From Pseudomonadota bacterium (GTDB lineage: Bacteria; Pseudomonadota; Alphaproteobacteria; Caulobacterales; Caulobacteraceae), in assembly GCA_023390245.1 (NCBI GenBank), contig JAEWDF010000028.1, forward strand, positions 1 through 18,670: a DNA stretch of 18,670 nucleotides. Direction: 5' to 3'. Each line of letters begins with the position of its first letter. Positions within the stretch are counted from its first letter, which is position 1. The position numbers and the translations under genes are program-made. The notes under the pieces were generated by a model. It had not been told where the DNA came from, made no database searches, and saw only the letters and a list, made by a program, of their open reading frames with translations. Positions 6,040 to 14,628 of this stretch are shown here, one piece after another.

Positions 6040-7835
6040 TGACTACTCCCCTGAAGAAGCCCCTCCGTTCGCGCGCCTGGTTCGACAATCCGGACAATCC
6101 GGACATGACGGCGCTGTATCTGGAGCGCTATCTGAACTACGGGCTGACCCTGGAAGAACTGCGGTCGGGCAAGCCGATCATCGGAGTGGCCCAGACGGGT
6201 TCGGACCTGAGCCCCTGCAACCGTCATCACATCGAACTGGCCAAGCGGGTGCGCGAGGGCATCCGCGAGGCGGGCGGCGTCTGCATGGAGTTCCCCGTTC
6301 ACCCGATCCAGGAGACGGGCAAGCGGCCGACGGCGGGGCTGGACCGCAACCTGGCCTATCTGGGGCTGGTGGAGAGCCTCTACGGCTATCCGCTGGACGG
6401 AGTCGTCCTGACCATCGGCTGCGACAAGACCACGCCCGCCTGCCTGATGGCAGCCGCGACGGTCGATATTCCCGCCATCGCCCTGTCGGTCGGGCCGATG
6501 CTGAACGGCTGGCACAGGGGCGAGCGGGTCGGCTCGGGCACCATCATCTGGAAGGCCCGCGAGATGATGGCCGCCGGAGAGATCGACTACGAAGGCTTCA
6601 TCGACCTGGTCGCCACCTCGGCGCCGTCGGTCGGCTATTGCAACACCATGGGCACGGCGACGACCATGAACAGCCTGGCCGAGGCCCTGGGCATGTCCCT
6701 GCCCGGCTCGGCCGCCATCCCCGCCCCCTACCGCGAACGCGGCCAGGTCGCCTATGAGACCGGGCGGCGCATTGTCGACATGGTGCGCGAGGACCTGAAG
6801 CCGTCCGACATCCTGACCAGGGAAGCCTTCCACAACGCCATCGTCGTCAACTCGGCCATCGGCGGCTCGACCAACGCGCCGATCCATCTGACCGCCCTGG
6901 CGCGCCACGCCCACGTCGACGTGCCGCTGGAAGACTGGCAGGCCAAGGGCCTGAAGGTGCCCCTGCTGGTGAACCTGCAGCCTGCCGGCAAATATCTGGG
7001 CGAGGACTATCACCAGGCCGGCGGCGTGCCCGCCGTGGTCGCCGAACTGATGAAGCATGGCCTGATCCATGAGGACGCCCTGACCGTCAACGGCCGGACC
7101 ATGGGCGACAACTGCCGCGACGCCGAGATCGTCCTGCCCGACGTCATCCGCACCTTCGACACGGCGCTGAAGGCGGACGCCGGCTTCGTGGTGCTGAGCG
7201 GCAGCCTGTTCCAATCGGCCATCATGAAGCTGAGCGTCATCAGCCCGGAGTTCCGCGACCGCTACCTGTCGAACCCGGACGATCCCAACGCCTTCGAAGG
7301 CCCGGTCGTCGTGTTCGACGGGCCCGAGGACTATCACCACCGGATCGACGACGAGAGCCTGGGGATCACCGAGCGGACCCTGCTGGTCATCCGCGGCGCC
7401 GGACCCATCGGCTATCCGGGCGCGGCCGAGGTCGTGAACATGCGTCCGCCCGCCTATCTGATCAGAAAGGGCGTCACCGCCCTGGCCTGCATCGGCGACG
7501 GGCGCCAGTCGGGCACGTCGGGGTCGCCGTCGATCCTGAACGCCTCGCCCGAGGCGGCGGCGGGCGGAAACATCGCCCTGGTCCGCACCGGCGACCGGGT
7601 CCGCATCGACCTGAACGCCGGCCGCGCCGACATCCTGATCCCGCAGGCCGAGCTGGCCGGACGCCGCGCGGCGCTGGAAGCCGCGGGCGGCTATGCCTAC
7701 CCCGCCTCCCAGACCCCCTGGCAGGAAATCCAACGCAGCATGGTCGGCCAGCTCGAAACCGGCGCCGTCCTGGAACCCGCCGTCAAATACCACCGCATCG
7801 TCGACACCATCGGACTGCCCAGAGACAGCCACTAG
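6039..7835 (+). CDS. IlvD/Edd-family sugar acid dehydratase (probable galactonate/arabinonate dehydratase)
   Basis: A 598-residue member of the IlvD/Edd superfamily, close to the length of L-arabinonate and D-xylonate dehydratases. Three cysteines in the positions that hold the [2Fe-2S] cluster in that group are visible: C60 in SPCNRHH, C128 in GCDKTTPAC and C201 in GYCNTMGT. NSAIGGSTNAPIHL (271-284), MGDNCRDAEI (355-364) and GDGRQSGTSGSPS (486-498) complete the family pattern. It should dehydrate an aldonic acid to the 2-oxo-3-deoxy acid in the cytoplasm. Next to dgoK and dgoA the logical substrate is D-galactonate; the closest enzymes I know of in this family act on L-arabinonate and configurationally related acids. 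The start ATG at 6039-6041 overlaps the SDR stop by one base. The frame is open far upstream, but that part overlaps the SDR and is not coding. Confidence 0.87.
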   Translation: MTTPLKKPLRSRAWFDNPDNPDMTALYLERYLNYGLTLEELRSGKPIIGVAQTGSDLSPCNRHHIELAKRVREGIREAGGVCMEFPVHPIQETGKRPTAGLDRNLAYLGLVESLYGYPLDGVVLTIGCDKTTPACLMAAATVDIPAIALSVGPMLNGWHRGERVGSGTIIWKAREMMAAGEIDYEGFIDLVATSAPSVGYCNTMGTATTMNSLAEALGMSLPGSAAIPAPYRERGQVAYETGRRIVDMVREDLKPSDILTREAFHNAIVVNSAIGGSTNAPIHLTALARHAHVDVPLEDWQAKGLKVPLLVNLQPAGKYLGEDYHQAGGVPAVVAELMKHGLIHEDALTVNGRTMGDNCRDAEIVLPDVIRTFDTALKADAGFVVLSGSLFQSAIMKLSVISPEFRDRYLSNPDDPNAFEGPVVVFDGPEDYHHRIDDESLGITERTLLVIRGAGPIGYPGAAEVVNMRPPAYLIRKGVTALACIGDGRQSGTSGSPSILNASPEAAAGGNIALVRTGDRVRIDLNAGRADILIPQAELAGRRAALEAAGGYAYPASQTPWQEIQRSMVGQLETGAVLEPAVKYHRIVDTIGLPRDSH

Positions 7836-7860
7836 GAAAAAGAAAAGCGGCGGCCATTCG

Positions 7861-7877
7861 GGCCTGAGGGACAGGCC
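7861..7877 (+). terminator. Weak hairpin after the dehydratase gene
   Basis: GGCCTG-AGGGA-CAGGCC forms a perfect 6-bp stem with a 5-base loop, 25 bases after the dehydratase stop. No T-run follows on the plus strand. On the minus strand the hairpin is followed at some distance by a T-rich tract (complement of 7836-7850). It may be a poor or factor-assisted terminator, or chance. Confidence 0.3.
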
Positions 7878-7908
7878 GGGAAGAAGGCAAACGCGCGTCC
7901 TTCTCCGC

Positions 7909-7954
7909 ATATGAAAACTATTTTATTGACAGAATAGTCGAGCGTCGGTTTCTT
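7909..7954 (+). promoter_or_regulatory. Candidate GH2 promoter with operator over the -35 box
   Basis: TTGACA at 7926-7931 is a perfect -35. It sits inside an inverted repeat, ACTATT (7917-7922) and AATAGT (7933-7938). The -10 at the right spacing is weak (TTTCTT, 7949-7954). Just upstream, ATATGAAAA at 7909-7917 matches the reverse complement of a stretch in the symporter/IclR control region. A regulator bound here would cover the -35 box. Confidence 0.5.
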
Positions 7955-8004
7955 GGCGGCAAGGGTCGGACAACAGGCCTTGGGATTCTCAGGGAGGCGC
8001 GGCG

Positions 8005-10518
8005 TTGAAGCCCAGGCAGCCATACTCGACCGTCAATCGCCGCGGCCTGATGCAGGGTGCGGGCGTGACGGCCACGGCCGTCGGCTTCGCCTTCTCGAGC
8101 GCACCCGCTGTCGCCGCTCAGGCCCACGCCCAGCGCGACCGGCTTAAACTGGCCTTCGACTGGACGTTCGCGCTCGGCCACGCCGCCGACAAGGACAAGG
8201 ATTTCGGCTTCGGCCGTGATCAACGCACCTACGCCAAGACCGGCGGGTCCGCGTCCTCGCCCATCGCCACGGCCGTGCTGGCCGACTTCGACGATTCCGC
8301 CTGGACCAAGGTTCAGGTGCCGCATGACTGGGCCATCGACCTGCCCTTCGATCCCGGCCCTGGCGGGTTCGGCCCCGACAAGGACGATCCGCGCGCCGAG
8401 CATGGCTATCGCGCGCTGGGTCGCGACCATCCCGAGAACAGCGTCGGCTGGTATCGCCGCCGCCTGGACATTCCGGCCGACTGGACCGGCCGACGGCTGA
8501 CCCTGCAGTTCGACGGCGCCTTTCGCGAAGCGGTGGTCTTCCTGAACGGGATCATCGTCGACGAGCACGCCGGCGGCTACACGCCCTTCGTCGTCGACAT
8601 CACTGACGTTGCGCGCCCCGGAGAGGTCAACTGGCTGGTCGTCCGCGTCGACGCCAGCCTGGGTGAAGGCTGGTTCTACGAGGGTGCAGGCCTCTATCGC
8701 CACGTCTGGCTGACCGCCACAGACCCGGTCCATGTCGCGCCGCACGGCGTCTTCATTCAATCGAGACCGCACGGCGCCGGCGCGACCAGCCGCGTCGAGA
8801 TCGCCGTGCGTAACCAGTCGGACACGCCGCGAAGCGCCAAGGTCCGCGCCGTCGTAACGGCGCCCAACGGTCTGGAAATGGCGCGGGTCGAACGCCCCCT
8901 GACGCTCGACGCCTGGAGCGACGGCAAGGTCCAGGCCGACTTGCGCTGGGACGCCGCCCCACTTTGGTCGCCCGCCGATCCGCAGCTTCACCGCCTAGTG
9001 TCAGAAATCGAGATCGACGGCGTGACGGTCGACCGCGTCGAAACGCCCTTCGGCGTCCGTTCGGCTGTGTTCGACGCCCGTCGCGGCTTCCTGATGAACG
9101 GCGAACCGCTGAAGCTCTTGGGCGCCTGCTGCCACCAGGATCATGCCGGCGTCGGCGCGGCTATTCCCGACCGGCTGCAGGTCTGGCGGCTGGAGCAGTT
9201 GAAGGCCATGGGCTGCAACGCCTATCGCGCCTCTCACAATCCGGCGACGCCGGAACTGATGGACGCCTGCGACCGGCTGGGGCTGGTCGTCATCGCCGAG
9301 ACGCGGCGCATGTCCTCGGACGAGGAATCGTTGAAGGACCTGGCGACCCTGGTGCGCCGCGACCGCAACCACGCTTGCGTCATCGCCTGGTCGATCGGCA
9401 ATGAGGAGCAGGCGATCCAGGGCAATGACACCGGGGTCGCCATCGCCCGCACGATGAAGCGGCTGGTCAACCGGCTGGATCCATCGCGTCCGATCACGGC
9501 GGCCAAGGACCAGGACTTCGACACCGGCGTGTCGCGGGTCGTCGACGTGCTGGGCTTCAACTACCGGGTCCCGCAGATGGAGGGCTATCACGCCCGCTTC
9601 CCGGATCAGCCGATCCTGGGCAGCGAGACCGGCAGCACCGTTTCGACACGCGGTGAATACGTCCTAGACGCCCAGCGCCACATCGTGCCCGCCTATGACC
9701 GCGAGCACCCCTGGTGGGCGTCCACCGCCGAGGAATGGTGGACCATCGCGGCCGAGCGCCCCTACATCGCCGGCGGCTTCATCTGGACCGGCTTCGACTA
9801 TCGCGGCGAGCCGACACCCTACAACCGCTGGCCCAGCGTCGGCTCCTACTTCGGCGCCATGGATTCCTGCGGCTTTCCGAAGGACAACTATTGGTACTAC
9901 CGCGCTTGGTGGCGGCCCGAGCCGCTGCTGCACCTGTTCCCGCACTGGAACTGGGAAGGCCGCGAAGGCCAGGACATCGAGGTCTGGGTTCACTCCAACC
10001 TCGACCGCGTCGAGCTGTTCCTGAACGGTCGCACGCTCGGCGCGCAAAACGTCGTCCGCAATCGCCACCTGGCGTGGTCGGTCCCCTATGCGCCCGGCGT
10101 GCTGGAGGCGCGCGGCTGGAAGGACGGGCGGGTGGTCGCCACCCAGCGGCGCGAGACCGCCGGCGCGCCCGCCGCGCTGCGCCTCTCGGCCGATCGCGAG
10201 CGCCTGCACGCCGACGGCGAGGATGTGGCCATGCTGGCCGTCAGCGCGGTGGACGCGCGCGGCCGTCCCTGCCCAGTCGCCGACAACGCCGTGACCCTCG
10301 AGATAGCGGGCGAAGCCCGCGTCATCGGCGTCGGCAATGGCAATCCCGTCAGCCACGAGCCAGACCGCGCCGACCGCCGCCATCTGTTCAACGGCCTGGC
10401 CCAGGCCATCGTCCAGACCGGCCGCCGAGGCGGCCCCATCACCGTCACCGCGCGCGCGGAGGGCCTGCGGCCCGCCGTCCAGCGTCTGGACGCCCGCACA
10501 ACCAGACAATCGACCTGA
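8005..10518 (+). CDS. GH2 beta-galactosidase, Tat-exported
   Basis: An 837-residue GH2 enzyme. The N-terminus has a twin-arginine signal (NRRGLMQGAG, arginines 12 and 13, then a hydrophobic stretch ending AQAHA near 42). It is therefore exported folded, probably to the periplasm. The sugar-binding domain (about 90-240, with VPHDWA and GWYRR), Ig-like domain and TIM barrel follow in GH2 order. RASHNP is at 408-413, the acid/base is E467 in WSIGNE, and the nucleophile is E541 in LGSET. After the barrel come a domain of about 640-710 (LHLFPHWNW..) and a C-terminal Ig-like domain of about 719-825. The start is TTG at 8005, with GGGAGG seven bases upstream; the next ATG (8050) has no ribosome site and would lose the twin arginines. 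It should remove galactose from galacto-oligosaccharides released by GH53. A different beta-glycoside specificity is possible within GH2. Confidence 0.9.
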   Translation: MKPRQPYSTVNRRGLMQGAGVTATAVGFAFSSAPAVAAQAHAQRDRLKLAFDWTFALGHAADKDKDFGFGRDQRTYAKTGGSASSPIATAVLADFDDSAWTKVQVPHDWAIDLPFDPGPGGFGPDKDDPRAEHGYRALGRDHPENSVGWYRRRLDIPADWTGRRLTLQFDGAFREAVVFLNGIIVDEHAGGYTPFVVDITDVARPGEVNWLVVRVDASLGEGWFYEGAGLYRHVWLTATDPVHVAPHGVFIQSRPHGAGATSRVEIAVRNQSDTPRSAKVRAVVTAPNGLEMARVERPLTLDAWSDGKVQADLRWDAAPLWSPADPQLHRLVSEIEIDGVTVDRVETPFGVRSAVFDARRGFLMNGEPLKLLGACCHQDHAGVGAAIPDRLQVWRLEQLKAMGCNAYRASHNPATPELMDACDRLGLVVIAETRRMSSDEESLKDLATLVRRDRNHACVIAWSIGNEEQAIQGNDTGVAIARTMKRLVNRLDPSRPITAAKDQDFDTGVSRVVDVLGFNYRVPQMEGYHARFPDQPILGSETGSTVSTRGEYVLDAQRHIVPAYDREHPWWASTAEEWWTIAAERPYIAGGFIWTGFDYRGEPTPYNRWPSVGSYFGAMDSCGFPKDNYWYYRAWWRPEPLLHLFPHWNWEGREGQDIEVWVHSNLDRVELFLNGRTLGAQNVVRNRHLAWSVPYAPGVLEARGWKDGRVVATQRRETAGAPAALRLSADRERLHADGEDVAMLAVSAVDARGRPCPVADNAVTLEIAGEARVIGVGNGNPVSHEPDRADRRHLFNGLAQAIVQTGRRGGPITVTARAEGLRPAVQRLDARTTRQST

Positions 10519-10546
10519 AAATCAGGCGAACCCAGGGGAGACCACC

Positions 10547-13174
10547 ATGACCATCGATCGCAAGACCCTCATCGCCGCCGGCGTATCGCTGGCGGCCCTC
10601 GCCGCCACCGCACCGGCGCTGGCCCAGGAAACCACGACCGAGCCCCAGACCAACGACGCGACCCAGGTCGATGAAGTGGTCGTCACCGGCATCCGCGCCT
10701 CGCTGCGCGACGCCATCGCGGTCAAGCGCAATTCCGCCCTGGTGGTCGAGGCCATCTCCTCGGAAGACATCGGCCAGCTGCCGAACGTCACCATCGCGGA
10801 GGAACTGGTTCGCCTGCCCGGCATCAACGGCACCCGAGATCGCGGCAACCAGAGCCAAGCGGCCATCCGCGGCCTGGGCCCGCGTCTGGTGCTGGGGCTG
10901 GTCAACGGGCGCGAGGTCGCCTCCTCCGAGCCGGACCGCAACGTGCGCTGGGAAATCTATCCATCCGAGGTCGTCTCGGGCGTCGAGGTGTACAAGTCCC
11001 AATCGGCGGATCTGATCTCGGGCGGCATCGCCGGCACCATCAATATCCGCACGGTGCGCCCGCTGGACTATCGCGGCCCGGCCTTCGTCGGCACGGCGGG
11101 CGCGGTCTATTACGACGCGGGCAAGGACCTGCCCGACTATGATCCGCTGGGCTATCGCCTCAGCGCCAGCGTCACCCATCCGATCACCGACACCCTGGGC
11201 GTCAACCTGGGCGTCACGCACCAGGAACAGAAGAATGGCTATTCGACCTTCGAGGGCTGGGGCTGGAACGACGCGGCGACCGGCGGATCACCGGGCGACG
11301 TCGACGGCGACGGCGTGGCGGATTCGACCTTCTGGGGCGCCCAGAGCCAGGTCAAGCGCCTGACCGAGACCCGCAACGGCGTCAACGGCGCCCTGCAATG
11401 GAAGCCCAGCAGCCAGTTCGAGCTGAACGCCGACATCCTGTACTCGAAAATCGAGATCGACGAGGACCAGAACCAGATCTGGTACGGCAACAACGGCGCT
11501 TATGGGAACTGGGACGGCGGTTCGGGCTGGGCCTATTACGATCCGGCGGCGTCCTACACCATCATCGACGGCACGGTGGTCGCCGCGACCCTGCCCTACG
11601 CTTCGGTGACCAACGTCATCGCCAAATATGTGGAGGACAAGACCCTTCTCGCCACCGGCCTGAACGGCAAATGGACCTCGGGCGATTGGACCGTGACCGG
11701 CGACATCGCCTATTCGAAGGCCGAGCGCGAGAACCTGTGGCGCGCCATCTTCACCGAACATTATCCCGAACTGGCGGGCGTCGATATGACGCCGGGCCGT
11801 CGCCCCTCGGCCTTCGCCAGCTACGACACGTCCGATCCCAGCTGGCAGCCCCTGTTCGACTACATCCCCGGCCAGGCGGAAGGCGGCAAGCTGAGCGACG
11901 AGCTGACCTCGGCCCGGTTCGACGTGTCGCACTACGGCGGCGATAGCGGCGTGACGGAGGTGTCCTTCGGAGCCCGTATCGCTGACCGGACCAAGAGCTA
12001 CGAGCGCCAGCTTTGGTACCAGGCGCCGATCATCGCCACCCTGCCGGCCGAGTTGCTGAGCACCTTCACCGTCTCGGACTTCGACACCCCCGCCTTCCTG
12101 AACGGCGACTTCGAGGCCCTGGCCCAGGCGGCCTATGGCGGCTTCGTCCAGCCGGCCGACGGGGTGGACACGGCATCCGGCTGGTCGGTCGATGAGACGG
12201 TGGCCGAAGCCTATGTGAAGGTCGACTTCGCGGGCGACTTCGCTGGCCTGCCTGTCACCGGCAACGTCGGCATGCGCGCCGTCCAGGCCGAGACCATCAG
12301 CCGCGGCTATGAATCGGTCAATGGCGGCGCCCTGACGCCCATCTCCATCGACAACGACTATTTCGAACTGCTGCCCAGCCTGAACCTGACCTTCGCCCTG
12401 GCCGAGAGCCAGCAGCTGCGGTTCGGCCTGGCCCGGACGATGGCCCGTCCGCCGCTTGACGAACTGCGGGCGGGGCGCACCCTCTACAACACCACCCCGC
12501 CGCCGACCGGCTCGGCCGGCAATCCGAACCTGGCGCCCTATATCGCCAACCAGGTCGACCTGTCCTACGAGTGGTATTTCGCGCCCGAGGCCCTGTTCGC
12601 CGCCGCCGTCTATTACAAGGACGTCGAGACCCATATCGGCTACGCGACCCAGCCGGTCACCATTGATGGCGTGACCTATAATGTGACCGGGCCGTTCAAC
12701 GGCGAGGGCGGCGGCATCAGCGGCGCCGAGCTGACCTTCCAGACGCCGTTCCGTTTCATCCGAGGCCTGGAGAACTTCGGCATCTACGCCAACTTCGCCT
12801 ACGTCGAGTCCGATGTGAAGGAGTTCTACCCCAGCAACGATCCCCTGGAGTCGACCGGTCTGGCGCGCGAGACGGCGACCGTCGACCTCTGGTACTCGGA
12901 CGGCAAGTTCGAGAGCCGGCTTGGCTACAAGTATCATAGCCCCTTCACCGTCATCAGCGGCTGGGACGGTTCGGCGTTGCGGACTCTGGAAAGCGAGGCG
13001 ACGCTGGACTTCAGCGCCTCCTACCAGGTCACCCAGAATGTGGGGCTGCGTTTCCAGGCCAGCAACCTGACAGACGAGGAAGTCCGGGTTCACTACGACA
13101 ACAATGTGAACCGGCTGGCCAGTGACACGCGCTTCGGTCGTCGCTTCAGCCTGGACGCCACCTTCCGCTACTGA
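10547..13174 (+). CDS. TonB-dependent outer-membrane receptor (Xanthomonas/Caulobacter carbohydrate type)
   Basis: An 875-residue receptor. The signal peptide (MTIDRKTLIAAG..APALA) should be cut after residue 26. The TonB box DEVVVTG is at 42-48. The plug begins near ASLRDAIAVKR and includes QLPNVTIAEELVRLPGI, AAIRGLGPR and GVEVYKSQSADLISGGIAGTINI. The beta-barrel occupies the remainder and ends in RFSLDATFRY with a terminal aromatic, the usual outer-membrane assembly signal. It resembles the receptor group typical of Caulobacter and Xanthomonas polysaccharide loci, which work without a SusD lipoprotein. ATG at 10547 is preceded by GGGGAG with six-base spacing; the frame is open further upstream only over the GH2 gene. 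It lies 28 bases after GH2 and 23 before GH53, so it is probably co-transcribed and imports galactan or arabinogalactan fragments. The ligand is inferred. Confidence 0.92.
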   Translation: MTIDRKTLIAAGVSLAALAATAPALAQETTTEPQTNDATQVDEVVVTGIRASLRDAIAVKRNSALVVEAISSEDIGQLPNVTIAEELVRLPGINGTRDRGNQSQAAIRGLGPRLVLGLVNGREVASSEPDRNVRWEIYPSEVVSGVEVYKSQSADLISGGIAGTINIRTVRPLDYRGPAFVGTAGAVYYDAGKDLPDYDPLGYRLSASVTHPITDTLGVNLGVTHQEQKNGYSTFEGWGWNDAATGGSPGDVDGDGVADSTFWGAQSQVKRLTETRNGVNGALQWKPSSQFELNADILYSKIEIDEDQNQIWYGNNGAYGNWDGGSGWAYYDPAASYTIIDGTVVAATLPYASVTNVIAKYVEDKTLLATGLNGKWTSGDWTVTGDIAYSKAERENLWRAIFTEHYPELAGVDMTPGRRPSAFASYDTSDPSWQPLFDYIPGQAEGGKLSDELTSARFDVSHYGGDSGVTEVSFGARIADRTKSYERQLWYQAPIIATLPAELLSTFTVSDFDTPAFLNGDFEALAQAAYGGFVQPADGVDTASGWSVDETVAEAYVKVDFAGDFAGLPVTGNVGMRAVQAETISRGYESVNGGALTPISIDNDYFELLPSLNLTFALAESQQLRFGLARTMARPPLDELRAGRTLYNTTPPPTGSAGNPNLAPYIANQVDLSYEWYFAPEALFAAAVYYKDVETHIGYATQPVTIDGVTYNVTGPFNGEGGGISGAELTFQTPFRFIRGLENFGIYANFAYVESDVKEFYPSNDPLESTGLARETATVDLWYSDGKFESRLGYKYHSPFTVISGWDGSALRTLESEATLDFSASYQVTQNVGLRFQASNLTDEEVRVHYDNNVNRLASDTRFGRRFSLDATFRY

Positions 13175-13197
13175 CCCGACAAACGGAGCGCCCGTTC

Positions 13198-14628
13198 ATG
13201 ACGATCCGCCGCCTTCTCCTCCCCGCTCTGACCGCAGCCCTGGCCCTGCCCGTCCATTCCGCGACGGCGCAGGCCGAGGCTACGACACGGCCGGCCACGC
13301 CGTTCTACTTCGGCGCCGACCTGTCCTACGTGAACGAGATGGAGGATTGCGGCGCCGTCTATCGCAAGGACGGCCAGGTCCGCGACCCTTACGAACTCTT
13401 CGCCGAGTTCGGGACCAATCTGGTCCGGGTGCGGATCTGGAACGACGCCGAGTGGACGAAATACAGCGACCTGGACGACGTGCGCGAGACCATCCGCCGC
13501 GCCCGGGCGGCTGGGATGGAGGTGCTGCTGGACTTCCACTATTCGGACGATTGGGCCGACGGCGACAAACAGATCGTGCCCAAGGCCTGGCGCTCGATGC
13601 GCGACGACGTGCCCGCCCTGTCGCAGGCGCTGTACGACTACACCTTCCAGACCCTGCGGGCGCTGGACGCCGAGGGGCTGATGCCGGACCAGGTCCAGGT
13701 CGGCAACGAGACCAACCCCGAGATGATGGGCGAGGCCGACTGGAAGACCACGCGGCCCGGCATCAACTGGGAGCGCAACGCGGCCCTGTTCAACGCAGGC
13801 GTAAAAGCCGTGCGGGACGCCGGCGCCCTGTCCAGCATTCAGCCGCTGGTCATGCTGCACATCGCCCAGCCCGAGAACGTCGAGCCCTGGTTCGCCGACG
13901 CCTGGGCGCACGGCGTCACCGACTTCGACCTGATCGGCGTCAGCTATTATCGCAAATGGTCCACGCAGGGCCTGGAGGGGCTGGAACAGACGATCAACCG
14001 CCTGCGCCACCGCTATCCGGCAGAGGTGGTGGTGGTCGAGACCGCCTATCCTTTCACCACGGATTCGGCGGACTCTTCGCCGAACCTGCTGGGCGAGGAC
14101 TCCCTGCTGCCTGGCTATCCCGCCACCTACGAAGGCCAGCGCCAGTATATGGTCGATCTGACCCAGCGGGTGAAGTTCGCCGGCGGCGTGGGTGTGGTCT
14201 ATTGGGAGCCGGCCTGGGTTTCGACCGATTGTTCGACCCGCTGGGGCCAGGGCTCCAACTGGGAGAACGCGACCTATTTCGACTGGCGGCGCGGCAACGA
14301 GCCGACCCCGGCGGCGACCTTCGCCCAGGCCGAATACCGCGAGCCCGCGCCCGTCGTCCTGACCATCCGCCGCCAAACGGGCGCCACCGGGCCGTTGTGG
14401 CTTTGGGGTGACTTCCTGGGCGGCAATGACATCGCCGTGCGCCTGGCGCCGGACGCCGCCGATCCCGGCCTCTATCGCTACGCCGCCACCGTCGAACCCG
14501 GCTCCGACATCCGCTTCCAGGTCTTCGACCGCCGCCCCTTCGAGCAGGGCCTCATCGGAAACGGCGAAATGACGCCGGTCCATGTCGATGACGACGGCTT
14601 CGAAGGCGACTACGTCATCGACCGTTAG
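13198..14628 (+). CDS. GH53 endo-beta-1,4-galactanase with extra C-terminal domain
   Basis: A 476-residue secreted enzyme. A Sec signal peptide (RRLLLPALTAALALPVHSATA) should be cut near residue 24. The GH53 TIM barrel spans about 35-380. It begins FYFGADLSYVNEMED, has NLVRVRIWND and LLDFHYSDDWAD, the acid/base E171 in QVGNETNPEM and the nucleophile E281 in VVVETAYPF. It ends with YWEPAW and GSNWENATYFDW. These are clear GH53 signatures; the family cuts beta-1,4-galactan of type I arabinogalactan and pectin side chains. Residues about 386-476 form an additional domain (LWLWGDFLGGN.., RFQVFDRRPFEQG) that the basic family lacks and that I cannot assign; a binding role is a guess. GGAG lies nine bases before the ATG. 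Its last 14 bases overlap the 3' end of the convergent GH51 gene. Confidence 0.93.
   Translation: MTIRRLLLPALTAALALPVHSATAQAEATTRPATPFYFGADLSYVNEMEDCGAVYRKDGQVRDPYELFAEFGTNLVRVRIWNDAEWTKYSDLDDVRETIRRARAAGMEVLLDFHYSDDWADGDKQIVPKAWRSMRDDVPALSQALYDYTFQTLRALDAEGLMPDQVQVGNETNPEMMGEADWKTTRPGINWERNAALFNAGVKAVRDAGALSSIQPLVMLHIAQPENVEPWFADAWAHGVTDFDLIGVSYYRKWSTQGLEGLEQTINRLRHRYPAEVVVVETAYPFTTDSADSSPNLLGEDSLLPGYPATYEGQRQYMVDLTQRVKFAGGVGVVYWEPAWVSTDCSTRWGQGSNWENATYFDWRRGNEPTPAATFAQAEYREPAPVVLTIRRQTGATGPLWLWGDFLGGNDIAVRLAPDAADPGLYRYAATVEPGSDIRFQVFDRRPFEQGLIGNGEMTPVHVDDDGFEGDYVIDR

Larger units (their letters stand above)
7836..8004 (+). promoter_or_regulatory. Control region upstream of the GH2-TonB receptor-GH53 operon
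   Basis: These 169 bases contain, in order, an A-rich stretch after the dehydratase stop, a GGCCTG/CAGGCC hairpin, an AT-rich segment with an inverted repeat around a consensus -35, and the GH2 ribosome site GGGAGG at 7992-7997. No ORF is apparent. Confidence 0.55.

Noticed and set aside
6012..7910. 632-codon open frame on the minus strand opposite the dehydratase
   Set aside because: It is antisense to a well-supported gene and is rich in G, D, Q, V and A with no recognisable domain. Long antisense frames are expected at this GC content.
11288..13093. 601-codon minus-strand frame opposite the TonB receptor
   Set aside because: Antisense shadow; the plus-strand frame has a signal peptide, TonB box and plug motifs.
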